A stretch of 64,000 nt of DNA, from the NCBI GenBank assembly GCA_963822215.1, contig CAWGGX010000003.1, positions 682,001-746,000 of the forward strand. Reading direction: 5' to 3'. Below, piece by piece: positions 1-7,497 of the stretch. Both the position numbers and the translations under genes were made by a program. The DNA is from Roseiarcus sp963822215. Lineage in GTDB: Bacteria > Pseudomonadota > Alphaproteobacteria > Rhizobiales > Beijerinckiaceae. Numbering within the stretch: the first letter of the stretch is position 1; each line of letters starts with the position of its first letter. The notes under the pieces were generated by a model that was given only the letters and a program-made list of their open reading frames with translations, had not been told where the DNA came from and did no database searches.

Positions 1-875
1 TTTTCGAGGGCGGCGAGATCTCGATCCACTATGATCCGATGATCGCCAAGCTCGTCACCCACGCGCCGGATCGGCTCGCGGCCATCAAGGCGCAGGCGAC
101 CGCGCTCGACTCCTTCGTCATCGAAGGCATCCGGCACAACATCCCGTTCCTGTCGACCCTGATGCAGCATCCGCGCTGGCGCGAGGGGCGGCTGTCGACG
201 GGGTTCATCGCCGAGGAATTCCCCGACGGGTTCCGCCCGCTCGTTCCCGAGGGCGAAACCGAACGGCGGATCGCCGCCGCCGCCGCCCATATGGACGACG
301 TGCTGAACGTGCGCAAACGCCGCATCTCCGGGCAATTGCGCGCGCCCGAACTGCTCAACTTCGAGACCAAGCGCACCGTCGCGCTCGGCAAGAGCCGGAT
401 CGAGATCGACGTGGATGCGAAGCCGACCGGCCTGTCGATCGTGTTCGCCGATGGTCGCCGGACTTACGTCGAGTTGGACTGGAGGCCGGTTAACCTCTTG
501 TGGATCGGGAACGTCGACGGCGCGGCCATCGTCGTGAAGACCCGCCCCATCCCGAACGGCTTTCATCTGGAGCACGCCGGCGTCGGGGTGAACGCGATTG
601 TTTACACCCGGCGCGAAGCGGAACTCGCCGCGCTGATGCACGAGAACAAGGGCGCGGACGGGTCGAAGTCGCTGCTTTGCCCGATGCCCGGCCTCGTCAA
701 GTCGATTGCGGTCAAGGTCGGGCAAGAGGTGAAGGTCGGCGAGCAGCTCTGCATCGTCGAAGCAATGAAGATGGAGAACGTGCTTGTGTCCGAGCGCGAC
801 GCCACCGTCAAGGCGATCCTCGCCAAAGAGGGCAATTCGCTCGCGGTCGACGCCGTCATCATGGAATTCGCGTGA
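1..875 (+). CDS. pccA: Acetyl/propionyl-CoA carboxylase alpha (biotin) subunit, 3' part
   Basis: C-terminal 290 residues of a biotin-dependent acyl-CoA carboxylase alpha chain; the gene enters from the left edge in frame 3, so its start is not visible. The end is a biotinyl carrier domain with the sequence VEAMKMENV; the lysine that carries biotin is codon 768-770. The preceding part (FEGGEISIHYDPMIAKL onward) is the biotin carboxylase C-terminal region plus the linker domain of PccA-type subunits. The family carboxylates propionyl-CoA to methylmalonyl-CoA with a beta subunit that is not in the window. This fits the ethylmalonyl-CoA pathway gene at 48.1-49.7 kb. The stop codon overlaps the start of the following Rid gene. 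Confidence 0.93.
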   Translation, partial: FEGGEISIHYDPMIAKLVTHAPDRLAAIKAQATALDSFVIEGIRHNIPFLSTLMQHPRWREGRLSTGFIAEEFPDGFRPLVPEGETERRIAAAAAHMDDVLNVRKRRISGQLRAPELLNFETKRTVALGKSRIEIDVDAKPTGLSIVFADGRRTYVELDWRPVNLLWIGNVDGAAIVVKTRPIPNGFHLEHAGVGVNAIVYTRREAELAALMHENKGADGSKSLLCPMPGLVKSIAVKVGQEVKVGEQLCIVEAMKMENVLVSERDATVKAILAKEGNSLAVDAVIMEFA

Positions 876-1270
876 GGCCCGCGCATCGCCTGATCTCGTC
901 GGGTTCGCCGTTCGAGCGGGCCTACGGCTATTCGCGGGCGGTCGTCTCGGGCGACGAGATCCACGTCTCCGGGACGACGGGTTACGACTATGCGCTGATG
1001 ACCATGCCGGACGACCCTGCCGAGCAGGCGCGCAACATCTACGCGACCTTCGCCGCGGTTCTGAAGGAAGCGGGTGCCGGGCTTTCAGATGTCGTGCGGC
1101 TGCGCACCTACGTCACCGACCTGTTGTTTTGCGAGCCGGTCCTGAGGGTCCAGGGCGAGGTTTTCGGCGACATCCGTCCGGCGGCGACGATCGTGGTCGT
1201 GGCGGCGCTCTTGAAGCCGGAGATGAAGGTGGAGATCGAGGCGGACGCGCGAGTCCGCGGTCGGGACTGA
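872..1270 (+). CDS. Rid (YjgF/YER057c/UK114) family protein
   Basis: 132-residue Rid-family protein. The GTG at 872 is chosen because it overlaps the pccA stop (GTGA) and gives the usual family length, which implies translational coupling. Family features are the ARNIYATFAAVLKEAG helix and VRLRTYVTD. RidA enzymes have an arginine after the PA of the RPARS motif (Arg105 in RidA) that binds the imine acid carboxylate; here the sequence is RPAATIVVV, so that arginine is missing. It therefore belongs to a Rid subgroup without proven 2-aminoacrylate deaminase activity. Its role is unknown; coupling with pccA suggests acyl-CoA or branched-chain metabolism. Confidence 0.82.
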   Translation: MRPAHRLISSGSPFERAYGYSRAVVSGDEIHVSGTTGYDYALMTMPDDPAEQARNIYATFAAVLKEAGAGLSDVVRLRTYVTDLLFCEPVLRVQGEVFGDIRPAATIVVVAALLKPEMKVEIEADARVRGRD

Positions 1271-1320
1271 CCGAGAGCGGCCCCGAGGGCTCTGCGAACG
1301 ATCAGGTCCGACCGGTGAGC

Positions 1321-1345
1321 GCGGCGGCCGGCGCGCGGCCGCCGC
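1321..1345. terminator. GC-rich hairpin between convergent genes
   Basis: Perfect 9-bp arms GCGGCGGCC and GGCCGCCGC around a 7-nt loop, lying between the 3' ends of the Rid gene (+) and the HiPIP gene (-). There is no T-run, so a shared terminator or mRNA-stabilising hairpin is only a position-based guess. Confidence 0.4.
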
Positions 1346-1356
1346 TCGAGACGCAG

Positions 1357-1614
1357 TCAGCTGGGCTTCTTGGTCCAGAGCGCGCACCAGCCGGCGGGCG
1401 CAATCTCGCCATCGACCATCTTGCAGCTGTTCGGGGCGACGAAGAAGTTGCAGCCGTCGCACTGTTTGCCGTCCTTCGGCGTGGCCTGATACTTGACCGC
1501 GGCCTGCGCCATCTTGGCCTGCGCGGCCGTCGTCATCAGCCCGAGCACCGGCGCCGTGGCGGCGGCCGCGAGCAGGACCGAGCGGCGGCTCACTCCCTTT
1601 TGACATTCACTCAT
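1357..1614 (-). CDS. High-potential iron-sulfur protein (HiPIP)
   Basis: 85-residue periplasmic electron carrier. The N-terminus has a twin-arginine motif (SRRSVLL, residues 9-15) and an Ala-rich hydrophobic stretch ending near AQA, typical of HiPIP precursors exported folded by Tat. Four cysteines, C52-x2-C55-x8-C64-x12-C77, match the cluster ligands of the family, and the C-terminal GWCALW is characteristic. HiPIPs shuttle electrons between a cytochrome bc1 complex and terminal oxidases or photosynthetic reaction centres. The gene is monocistronic, convergent with the Rid gene and divergent from arsC. Confidence 0.93.
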   Translation of the reverse strand: MSECQKGVSRRSVLLAAAATAPVLGLMTTAAQAKMAQAAVKYQATPKDGKQCDGCNFFVAPNSCKMVDGEIAPAGWCALWTKKPS

Positions 1615-1904
1615 AATCGCCTCTTCACTTGGATCGCGACGAACAGCGTGCGCTCGCGCGCCATGCCTCGCAAGGCGGCCTCAATCAACAGCCGCGCGCC
1701 GCGGCTAAACGGCGCACAGCCGAGTATAAAGTCCAAAGCCGGATCTGGATTGTCGACGTTGGTAGGGGCTTGGGCCGGGTGTATTCCGAACACGCCCTCT
1801 GCGGGGATCCGGACATCGGGGATGCGTCGGCGCCGGCCGATGGCGCCCGGCGTCGCCCAGCGATACCCTTGCCGTCTCGACGCGGGGCACGGCGCGGCGT
1901 TTCC

Positions 1905-2291
1905 ATGAGGGAGCCTCTGCTCTTGACCGTCACCATCTACCACAACCCGAAATGCGGCACCTCGCGCAACGTTCTGGCGATGATCCGCGAGCGCGGCGAG
2001 GAGCCGGTCGTGATCGAATACCTGAAGACGCCGCCGACGCGTGAGCGGCTTCAAAAACTGATCGCGGCGATGGGCGTGCCGGCGCGCACGCTGCTGCGCA
2101 AGAAGGAGGCGCCTTATGCGGCGCTCGGCCTCGACGATCCGGGATGCTCGGACGAGGCGCTGATCGACGCGATGGTCGCCAACCCGATCCTGATCGAGCG
2201 GCCGATCGTCGTCGCGCCGAAGGGCGTTCGCCTCTGCCGGCCGAAAGAAACGCTGAACGAAATCCTGCCGCAACCGAGAGCGCAGCCGTAG
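1905..2291 (+). CDS. arsC: Arsenate reductase, glutaredoxin-coupled ArsC
   Basis: 128-residue ArsC/Spx-fold protein. The ATG at 1905 gives the standard family N-terminus; the open frame extends further upstream but without family sequence. The catalytic signature H13-x3-C17-x3-R21 (HNPKCGTSR) is intact, and the C-terminal RPIVV and RLCRPKE segments match ArsC. The family reduces arsenate to arsenite using glutathione and glutaredoxin. No other ars genes are near, so a housekeeping ArsC is more likely than an arsenic-resistance operon. A short metal-binding protein follows 10 bp downstream. Confidence 0.92.
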   Translation: MREPLLLTVTIYHNPKCGTSRNVLAMIRERGEEPVVIEYLKTPPTRERLQKLIAAMGVPARTLLRKKEAPYAALGLDDPGCSDEALIDAMVANPILIERPIVVAPKGVRLCRPKETLNEILPQPRAQP

Positions 2292-2301
2292 GAAGACAAA
2301 T

Positions 2302-2619
2302 ATGGCGCTCGTTCTCCATCCGGCCTGGGCGCTGGCGGCGCTGTTCCTGGCGGCGGATGCCGACATTGTCGAAGAGGAGACGGGCGAGGAGGGGATCTTT
2401 TTCGGCCATGGCGTGGTGAGGGCGATCGAGCCACAAACCGGCGCGCTGACCCTCGATCACGGCGCGATCAAGGGCTGCATGCCGGCGATGGAGATGATGT
2501 TCCGGGTCGCCAGCCCGCAGCTCGGCCGGAGACTGCGACCCGGCGACGCGATCGACTTCACCATCGACGGCGCCACCTACGTCATCCTCGATGCGACCGT
2601 CGTCAGCCGGCCGAGGTGA
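2302..2619 (+). CDS. CusF-like periplasmic copper-binding protein
   Basis: 105 residues. An N-terminal hydrophobic stretch (about residues 4-18) looks like a signal peptide or anchor. The rest is a small beta-barrel of the CusF/copper-binding family, seen in GVVRAIEPQTGALTLDHG followed by the ligand loop MPAMEM. In CusF copper is held by one His, one Trp and two Met; here H53, M63 and M65 are present, while the Trp position before PAM is Met60. It starts 10 bp after arsC and may share its transcript. The role is likely copper chaperoning or buffering in the periplasm. Confidence 0.78.
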   Translation: MALVLHPAWALAALFLAADADIVEEETGEEGIFFGHGVVRAIEPQTGALTLDHGAIKGCMPAMEMMFRVASPQLGRRLRPGDAIDFTIDGATYVILDATVVSRPR

Positions 2620-2759
2620 AACGGCGCTTTCAAAAGGTCATCATGCCGCGGAGCGTGATGCGGACATCGCGGAATCGGAAGCTGCCGGGGTTTGCGACCG
2701 CGGGGGACGTCACGGCAAGTCCGCCGGACGCGGCCGTCGCCTCGAGTCAGCCGTACCCG

Positions 2760-2955
2760 GGCGCGGATTCAATGTTTTCAGGGCTTTGCAGCGGGATTTC
2801 CGGGCGATCGTCGCCTGTGGAGGCGGCGGAGCGTCCCTTCTCCCGTCTCAGTGGGGAGAAGGTCAGGGCGAGAGGCCGTGCGACCGCCGACAGCGGCCAA
2901 TCGCTGAAGTCCCTCACCCCAACCCTCTCCCCGCTGAAACGGGAGAGCGGGAGCG
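2760..2955. repeat. Dispersed repeat copy plus REP-like palindrome
   Basis: The 659-bp gap 2620-3278 holds no convincing gene. Bases 2760-2815 are a reverse-oriented copy of the element arrayed at 43.0-44.2 kb (compare GCGCGGATTCAATG and TTTCCGGGCGATCG with the complements there). It is followed at about 2835-2955 by long imperfect inverted arms of the GGGGAGAAGG / CCCTCTCCCCGC type, which would fold into a hairpin. Frames across it are chance products of high GC. Confidence 0.72.
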
Positions 2956-3278
2956 CGATGCTCTCGAACTAAATTTTCTCATGGCCTTGAGGCTCAAACC
3001 TCGGCTGACACACGAGCGCCGCGCCGTAAGCCGCCGTTCCTGCGAGGGGCGCCTCAAGGCGCGTAGGCTAGGGGCTATCGCGGCAGCCTGCTCGATGCAG
3101 AAGACCGCTCCCTGCTTCGCCTTGTGACAGCGACTGCGTGATGCGGGTGGATCCGCCGGTTCCGTCCGCGAGACGACGAGACCGGCCGCCTGAGGGTTTG
3201 TGTCGCTGCGTCCGTTCGCCGCGTTGAATCTCTCCTTCAAAGCTGCGAGGGGCATGGTGGGGGAGCTTAGGAGTCGCG

Positions 3279-3512
3279 ATGAAAATCAAAAGACCTAGGT
3301 TTAACCATGACGTAAGGGAAACACGTCAAACGCCCGGCCATTTCGGCTTTTTAGTTGAGGTGATTAATCCAAGAAATGGATGGTCAGAACTTTTGCCGGA
3401 GGAGTTAGATATTGTGTCTGCTCTGCACATGGTTGAATATCGAAGCAATGAGGAAGCTAAATTGTATTCTAGACCTTTCGTATTTTCACCGAATTGTGTG
3501 GATAAACGCTGA
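3279..3512 (+). CDS. Small hypothetical protein in an AT-rich patch
   Basis: 77-residue protein with no family I recognise. It has a good ribosome site (TAGGAG, about 8 nt before ATG). Its codons are much more AT-rich than all neighbours (ATT, TTA, AAA, GAA), and the AT-rich tract extends to about 3620. This suggests a recently acquired short piece or remnant. No signal peptide, membrane segment or cysteine motif is visible. Independent existence as a gene is uncertain, but base composition argues that it is not a shadow of another frame. Confidence 0.5.
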   Translation: MKIKRPRFNHDVRETRQTPGHFGFLVEVINPRNGWSELLPEELDIVSALHMVEYRSNEEAKLYSRPFVFSPNCVDKR

Positions 3513-3629
3513 TTTGCGACGGACTTTACTACGACAATAGCCTGTACATGTATTCTTGTTAGAGGCCTTTGCAGTATTTCTTGCCCGTTCGAATCGCACG
3601 AACATCCTGACTATTGAGTTGCGGCAGAG

Positions 3630-4325
3630 TTAGACCACCCGTCCAACCAGGGCGCCGATCCCCGCGGTGACCGCCATCGCCATTGCGCCCCAGAAGCCGA
3701 CGCGCAACGCCGACCGGACGATGCCAGCCCCGCCGAGCCACGCGCCGAGCGCGCCGAGCGCGACAAGAAAGATCAGGGCCGCGACGGAGACGGCCGCGAT
3801 CGTGGTCCCGGCCGGCGAGAGGACAGCCGCCAGCGTCGGCAGGCCGGCGCCGACGGAGAACGCCGCGGCTGAGGCGAAGGCGGCGAGGACAGGGTTGGCG
3901 GCGGCCTCGTCCGTCAGGCCGAGCTCGTCGCGGGCATGGGCGGCGAGGGCGTCCTTCTCCATCAGCTGTCCGGCGACCTTCCTGGCCAGCGCCGAGTCGA
4001 GGCCGCGCTCCTCATAGATCTTCGTCAGTTCGTCGAGTTCCTCACGCGGCTCGTCTTTCAGCGCGCGCTGCTCGCGCTCGAGGTCCGCCGCCTCAAGGTC
4101 GGCCTGCGAGCTGACGGAAACGAACTCGCCCGCCGCCATCGACATTGCGCCCGCCGCCCAGCCGGCGAACGCCGCGGTCAGAATCTCGCCCCGTCCCGCG
4201 GACGCAGCGGCGACGCCGACGACCAGGCTCGCCGTCGAGATGAGCCCGTCGTTGGCGCCGAGCACGGCCGCCCGCAGCCACCCGGCCCGGTGGATGAAAT
4301 GGTGTTCCTGATGCGGCATGATCAA
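3630..4325 (-). CDS. VIT1/CCC1 family iron/manganese transporter
   Basis: 231-residue membrane protein. The N-terminal LRAAVLGANDGLISTASLVVGVAAA is the VIT family signature of the first helix, followed by a second helix with GAMSMAAGEFVSVSSQ. A charged cytoplasmic stretch (about residues 70-135, many Glu) precedes three C-terminal membrane segments. VIT/CCC1 proteins move Fe2+ or Mn2+ out of the cytosol; the acidic middle corresponds to the metal-binding domain of plant VIT1. The start may be Met1 or Met3. It lies divergent to bacterioferritin, so the pair looks like an iron-storage and efflux locus. Confidence 0.9.
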   Translation of the reverse strand: MIMPHQEHHFIHRAGWLRAAVLGANDGLISTASLVVGVAAASAGRGEILTAAFAGWAAGAMSMAAGEFVSVSSQADLEAADLEREQRALKDEPREELDELTKIYEERGLDSALARKVAGQLMEKDALAAHARDELGLTDEAAANPVLAAFASAAAFSVGAGLPTLAAVLSPAGTTIAAVSVAALIFLVALGALGAWLGGAGIVRSALRVGFWGAMAMAVTAGIGALVGRVV

Positions 4326-4532
4326 CTCGCGTGTGGGGTATGCAGCTGTTGGCGTTAAGACGGCGCAATGACGTTTTGCTGACGCTTTTCGTTCGCCGCG
4401 ACAACTCGTCGCTTGCTAGCGCCTTCGTCTCGCGAGAGAATTCGATCGGGGACGGAGTCACGGTCGAGCGCAGTGCGCGATGAGCGTCGAGGCGGAGACC
4501 CGGCGACGGGCTCCCGGAGTGCAGGAGGTTCC

Positions 4533-5012
4533 ATGCTGGGCGATCAACGGGTTATCGAGTATCTGAATTCAGCGCTCAAGCACGAACTGGCCGCGGTCAA
4601 CCAGTACTGGCTGCATTACCGGATCCTCGACAACTGGGGTTACAAGGACTTCGCCAAGACTTGGCGCGCAGAATTGATCGAGGAGATGCATCACGCCGAC
4701 AAGATCGTCGCGCGCATCCTGTTCCTTGACGGCGCGCCCAACATGCAGTCGCTCGAGAGGTTGCGCATCGGCGGGAGCGTCAAGGAAATCATCGACTGCG
4801 ACCTCGCCTCCGAAATGGAAGCCCGCACGCTCTATCTCGACGCGGCGAAATATTGCGACAGCGTCAACGACCGGGTAACGATGAACCTGTTCGAGGAGCT
4901 GACCACCGACGAAGAGAAGCACATCGACTTCCTCGAGGCGCAGCTCACGCTGATCGCCCAGCTCGGCGAGCCGCTGTACGCGCAAAAGCACGTCGGCAAG
5001 CTCGAACACTGA
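4533..5012 (+). CDS. bfr: Bacterioferritin
   Basis: 159 residues, the normal length. The ATG at 4533 has a strong AGGAGG 6-12 nt upstream and matches family N-termini, so the upstream open frame is not coding. All ferroxidase ligands are in the expected places: E18, E51, H54, E94, E127 and H130. The inter-subunit heme ligand M52 (EEMHHAD) is also kept, so it should bind heme b. The protein forms a 24-mer that oxidises Fe2+ and stores the mineral. It is divergent from the VIT1-type transporter. No ferredoxin (bfd) gene is adjacent. Confidence 0.97.
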   Translation: MLGDQRVIEYLNSALKHELAAVNQYWLHYRILDNWGYKDFAKTWRAELIEEMHHADKIVARILFLDGAPNMQSLERLRIGGSVKEIIDCDLASEMEARTLYLDAAKYCDSVNDRVTMNLFEELTTDEEKHIDFLEAQLTLIAQLGEPLYAQKHVGKLEH

Positions 5013-5372
5013 AACTTGATGGATTCTGATCGAATCGCGCCGAAAGCCCTCATCCGGCCCTTCGAGTCACCTTCCTCCGGGGCAAGCGGTCGCCCCACTC
5101 CCGCCGGGAGAGGGAAGCCGCGAAGCTGCAGGGCGAGGGCATAACGGCGCCACGCCGCTGAGCGGCGCGATCTCACGAGCGCCCGTCGGTCAGCGTCTCG
5201 AGGAAGGCGGCGGGCGGGTCGACATTCCGGTCGCTTAACCGCGCCCGCTGGCCGCGGCGACGGTCGTAGGAAACTTCCCGCCGCTCGCTTTCCCCGCCTG
5301 CGTGTGTTAGGGCGGCCCGGATTTGGCCGGGGCGCTCGCGAGCGGCCGCCCGGCAGCCGATCGAGCCCGAGA
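5013..5372. other. Non-coding gap with degenerate REP-like sequence
   Basis: 360 bp between bfr and the YfgM-like gene. It carries a decayed REP-like tract at about 5045-5120 (CCCTCATCCGGCCC ... GGGAGAGGGAAG). I see no gene, tRNA or clear promoter. Confidence 0.5.
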
Positions 5373-6032
5373 ATGACGGACATATTTCAGGAAGTCGACG
5401 AGGAGGTCCGGCGCGACAAGGCGGCGGAGTTCTGGAAGAAGTATCAGAACGTCATCATCGCAGGCGCGGTGCTGGTTGTGCTCGCGGCGGCCGGCTTCCG
5501 CTATTGGCAGTACGAGATGGAGAAGGCCAGTCAGGCCGCGGGCGACGAGTTCCAGGCGGCGATCGCGGCATTCGACGCGGGCAAGCCGAACGAGACGTTC
5601 GGCGGGCTCGCCAAGATTGCCGCCGAGGCGCCCGGCGGCTATCGCGTTCTTGCGCAGATGACCGAAGCCGGGGCCAAGGCGTCGACCGATCCCGCCGGAG
5701 CGATCGCGGCCTTTCAGGCGATCGCCGGCAACGGCTCGGTCGATCCGCTGTTCCGCGACGCGGCCAAGTTGCGCGCAGCCTTCATCGAGCTCAGCGTCCC
5801 GGGTCAGGGGGCCGCGGCGACGGCGGAGCTGACCTCGCTCGCGGGGGCGGACGGCCCTTATCATCTTCTCGCGCGGCTGACGCTGGGCGCGCTGGCGATC
5901 AGCCGCGGCGACTACGACGACGCCGGCAAACAGCTCGACGAAGTGCTGGGAGACCCGGACGTGTCGTCGAACGAGCGCCTGCTTGCCGAGCGCTGGCTCG
6001 GCCTGGTCGGCTCGAACCGTCCGGGGAAGTGA
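5373..6032 (+). CDS. YfgM-like membrane-anchored TPR protein (DUF2659 type)
   Basis: 219 residues from the ATG at 5373 (MTDIFQEVDEEVRRDK), which is the family N-terminus. One membrane segment at about residues 26-44 (VIIAGAVLVVLAAAGF) is followed by a periplasmic domain of TPR-like helical repeats. YfgM in E. coli associates with PpiD and the SecYEG translocon, and in many proteobacteria, as here, the gene sits directly before der. The alphaproteobacterial version is inferred to have a similar role in envelope protein quality control. The gene ends 10 bp before der, so they are likely co-transcribed. Confidence 0.82.
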   Translation: MTDIFQEVDEEVRRDKAAEFWKKYQNVIIAGAVLVVLAAAGFRYWQYEMEKASQAAGDEFQAAIAAFDAGKPNETFGGLAKIAAEAPGGYRVLAQMTEAGAKASTDPAGAIAAFQAIAGNGSVDPLFRDAAKLRAAFIELSVPGQGAAATAELTSLAGADGPYHLLARLTLGALAISRGDYDDAGKQLDEVLGDPDVSSNERLLAERWLGLVGSNRPGK

Positions 6033-6042
6033 TCCTCTGTCC

Positions 6043-7443
6043 ATGAGCAAGGTCGCCATCATCGGCCGGCCGAACGTCGGCAAGTCGACCTTGTTCAACC
6101 GGCTGGTTGGAAAGAAGCTCGCGCTGGTCGACGACCAGCCGGGCGTGACGCGTGACCGGCGGGAGGGGGAAGGGCGCATTTTCGATCTCGCCTTCACCGT
6201 CATCGACACGGCCGGGCTCGAGGAGGGGGATCCCGAGACCCTCGCGGGTCGCATGCGGGCCCAGACCGAGACCGCGCTCGCCGACTGCGACGCCGTCCTG
6301 TTCCTGATCGACGCCCGCGCTGGGATCACCGGGACCGACCGGCATTTCGCCGCTGCGGTGCGCCGCGTCGGCAAGCCCATCATCGTCATCGCCAACAAGG
6401 CCGAGAGCGGGGCGGGGCTCGACGGCGCCTACGACGCTTTCAGCCTTGGGCTCGGCGACCCGATTGTCTTTTCGGCCGAGCACGGCCAGGGAATGGGCGA
6501 GCTCTACGACGCGCTCGCCGAGGCGCTGCCGCCCGCAGCCCGCCTCGACCCGGACGAGGAGGACGAGGGCGAACCGCTGGTTCTCGGCGAGGAGGAGGAC
6601 GGCAGCGAACTCGACGCCGCCAAGCCCCTGCGGATCGCCGTGCTCGGCCGCCCCAACGCCGGCAAGTCGACGCTGCTTAACCGCATCCTCGGCGAGGATC
6701 GGCTGCTCACCGGCCCCGAGCCCGGCATCACCCGCAACTCGATATCGATCGAGACGGAGTGGCGCGGGCGCAAGCTGAAGCTGTTCGACACGGCGGGCCT
6801 CAGGCGACGCTCCAGGGTGATCGAGAAGGTCGAGAAGCTCGCGGTCGCCGACGCCCTGCGCGCAGTGCGCTTCGCAGAGGTCGTCGTGCTGCTGCTCGAC
6901 GCGACGATCCCGTTCGAGAAGCAGGACCTGTCGCTCGCCGATCTCGTCGAGCAAGAGGGCAGGGCGCTGGTCATCGGGCTCAACAAATGGGACCTGATCG
7001 ACAACAAGTCGGACAGGGCGCGGGAATTGCGCGAGGAGGCCGACCGGCTTCTGCCGCAATTGCGCGGGACGCGCGTCGTTCCCGTCTCGGGGCTCACCGG
7101 GGCGCATGTCGACCGCCTGCTCGAGGAAGTGGTGGCGACGCACGCAATCTGGAACCTGCGCATCTCAACCGGGCGCCTCAACCGCTGGCTGGCGCCGGTC
7201 GTCGATTCGACGCCGCCGCCAGCCGTGTCGGGGCGGCGGATCAAGATCCGCTACATGACCCAGCCGAAGGCGCGTCCGCCGTTTTTCGTGCTGTTCGGCA
7301 ATTCGGTCGAGCACATCCCGGAAAGCTACAAGCGCTACCTCGTCAACGGCCTGCGCCAGACGTTCGGCCTGATCGGCGTGCCGATCCGCCTCTCGATGCG
7401 TTCGGGTGGCGAGAACCCTTATGCGCCGAAGAAGCGCCGCTGA
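6043..7443 (+). CDS. der: Ribosome biogenesis GTPase Der (EngA)
   Basis: 466 residues from the ATG at 6043. It has the two tandem GTPase domains unique to Der: first P-loop GRPNVGKST at residues 8-16, DTAGLEEGD and NKAE; second P-loop GRPNAGKST at about 202-210, DTAGLRRRS and NKWD. A very acidic linker (about 170-190, DEEDEGEP) separates them. The C-terminal KH-like domain includes IKIRYMTQ, FFVLFGN and ESYKRYLVNGLRQTFGL. Der acts in maturation of the 50S ribosomal subunit and is essential in most bacteria. It probably shares a transcript with the upstream TPR gene. Confidence 0.97.
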   Translation: MSKVAIIGRPNVGKSTLFNRLVGKKLALVDDQPGVTRDRREGEGRIFDLAFTVIDTAGLEEGDPETLAGRMRAQTETALADCDAVLFLIDARAGITGTDRHFAAAVRRVGKPIIVIANKAESGAGLDGAYDAFSLGLGDPIVFSAEHGQGMGELYDALAEALPPAARLDPDEEDEGEPLVLGEEEDGSELDAAKPLRIAVLGRPNAGKSTLLNRILGEDRLLTGPEPGITRNSISIETEWRGRKLKLFDTAGLRRRSRVIEKVEKLAVADALRAVRFAEVVVLLLDATIPFEKQDLSLADLVEQEGRALVIGLNKWDLIDNKSDRARELREEADRLLPQLRGTRVVPVSGLTGAHVDRLLEEVVATHAIWNLRISTGRLNRWLAPVVDSTPPPAVSGRRIKIRYMTQPKARPPFFVLFGNSVEHIPESYKRYLVNGLRQTFGLIGVPIRLSMRSGGENPYAPKKRR

Positions 7444-7497
7444 CAGCGAGGGCGCGCCGGACTAAAAGGCGAGTATCCCTTCGCCCTCGAGTCCATC

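Noticed and set aside
29..391. Minus-strand frame opposite pccA
   Set aside because: Complement of the conserved carboxylase frame; no own motifs.
3580..3605. GTTCGAATC, a tRNA T-loop-like string
   Set aside because: No flanking T-stem, anticodon arm or acceptor pairing on either strand; not a tRNA.
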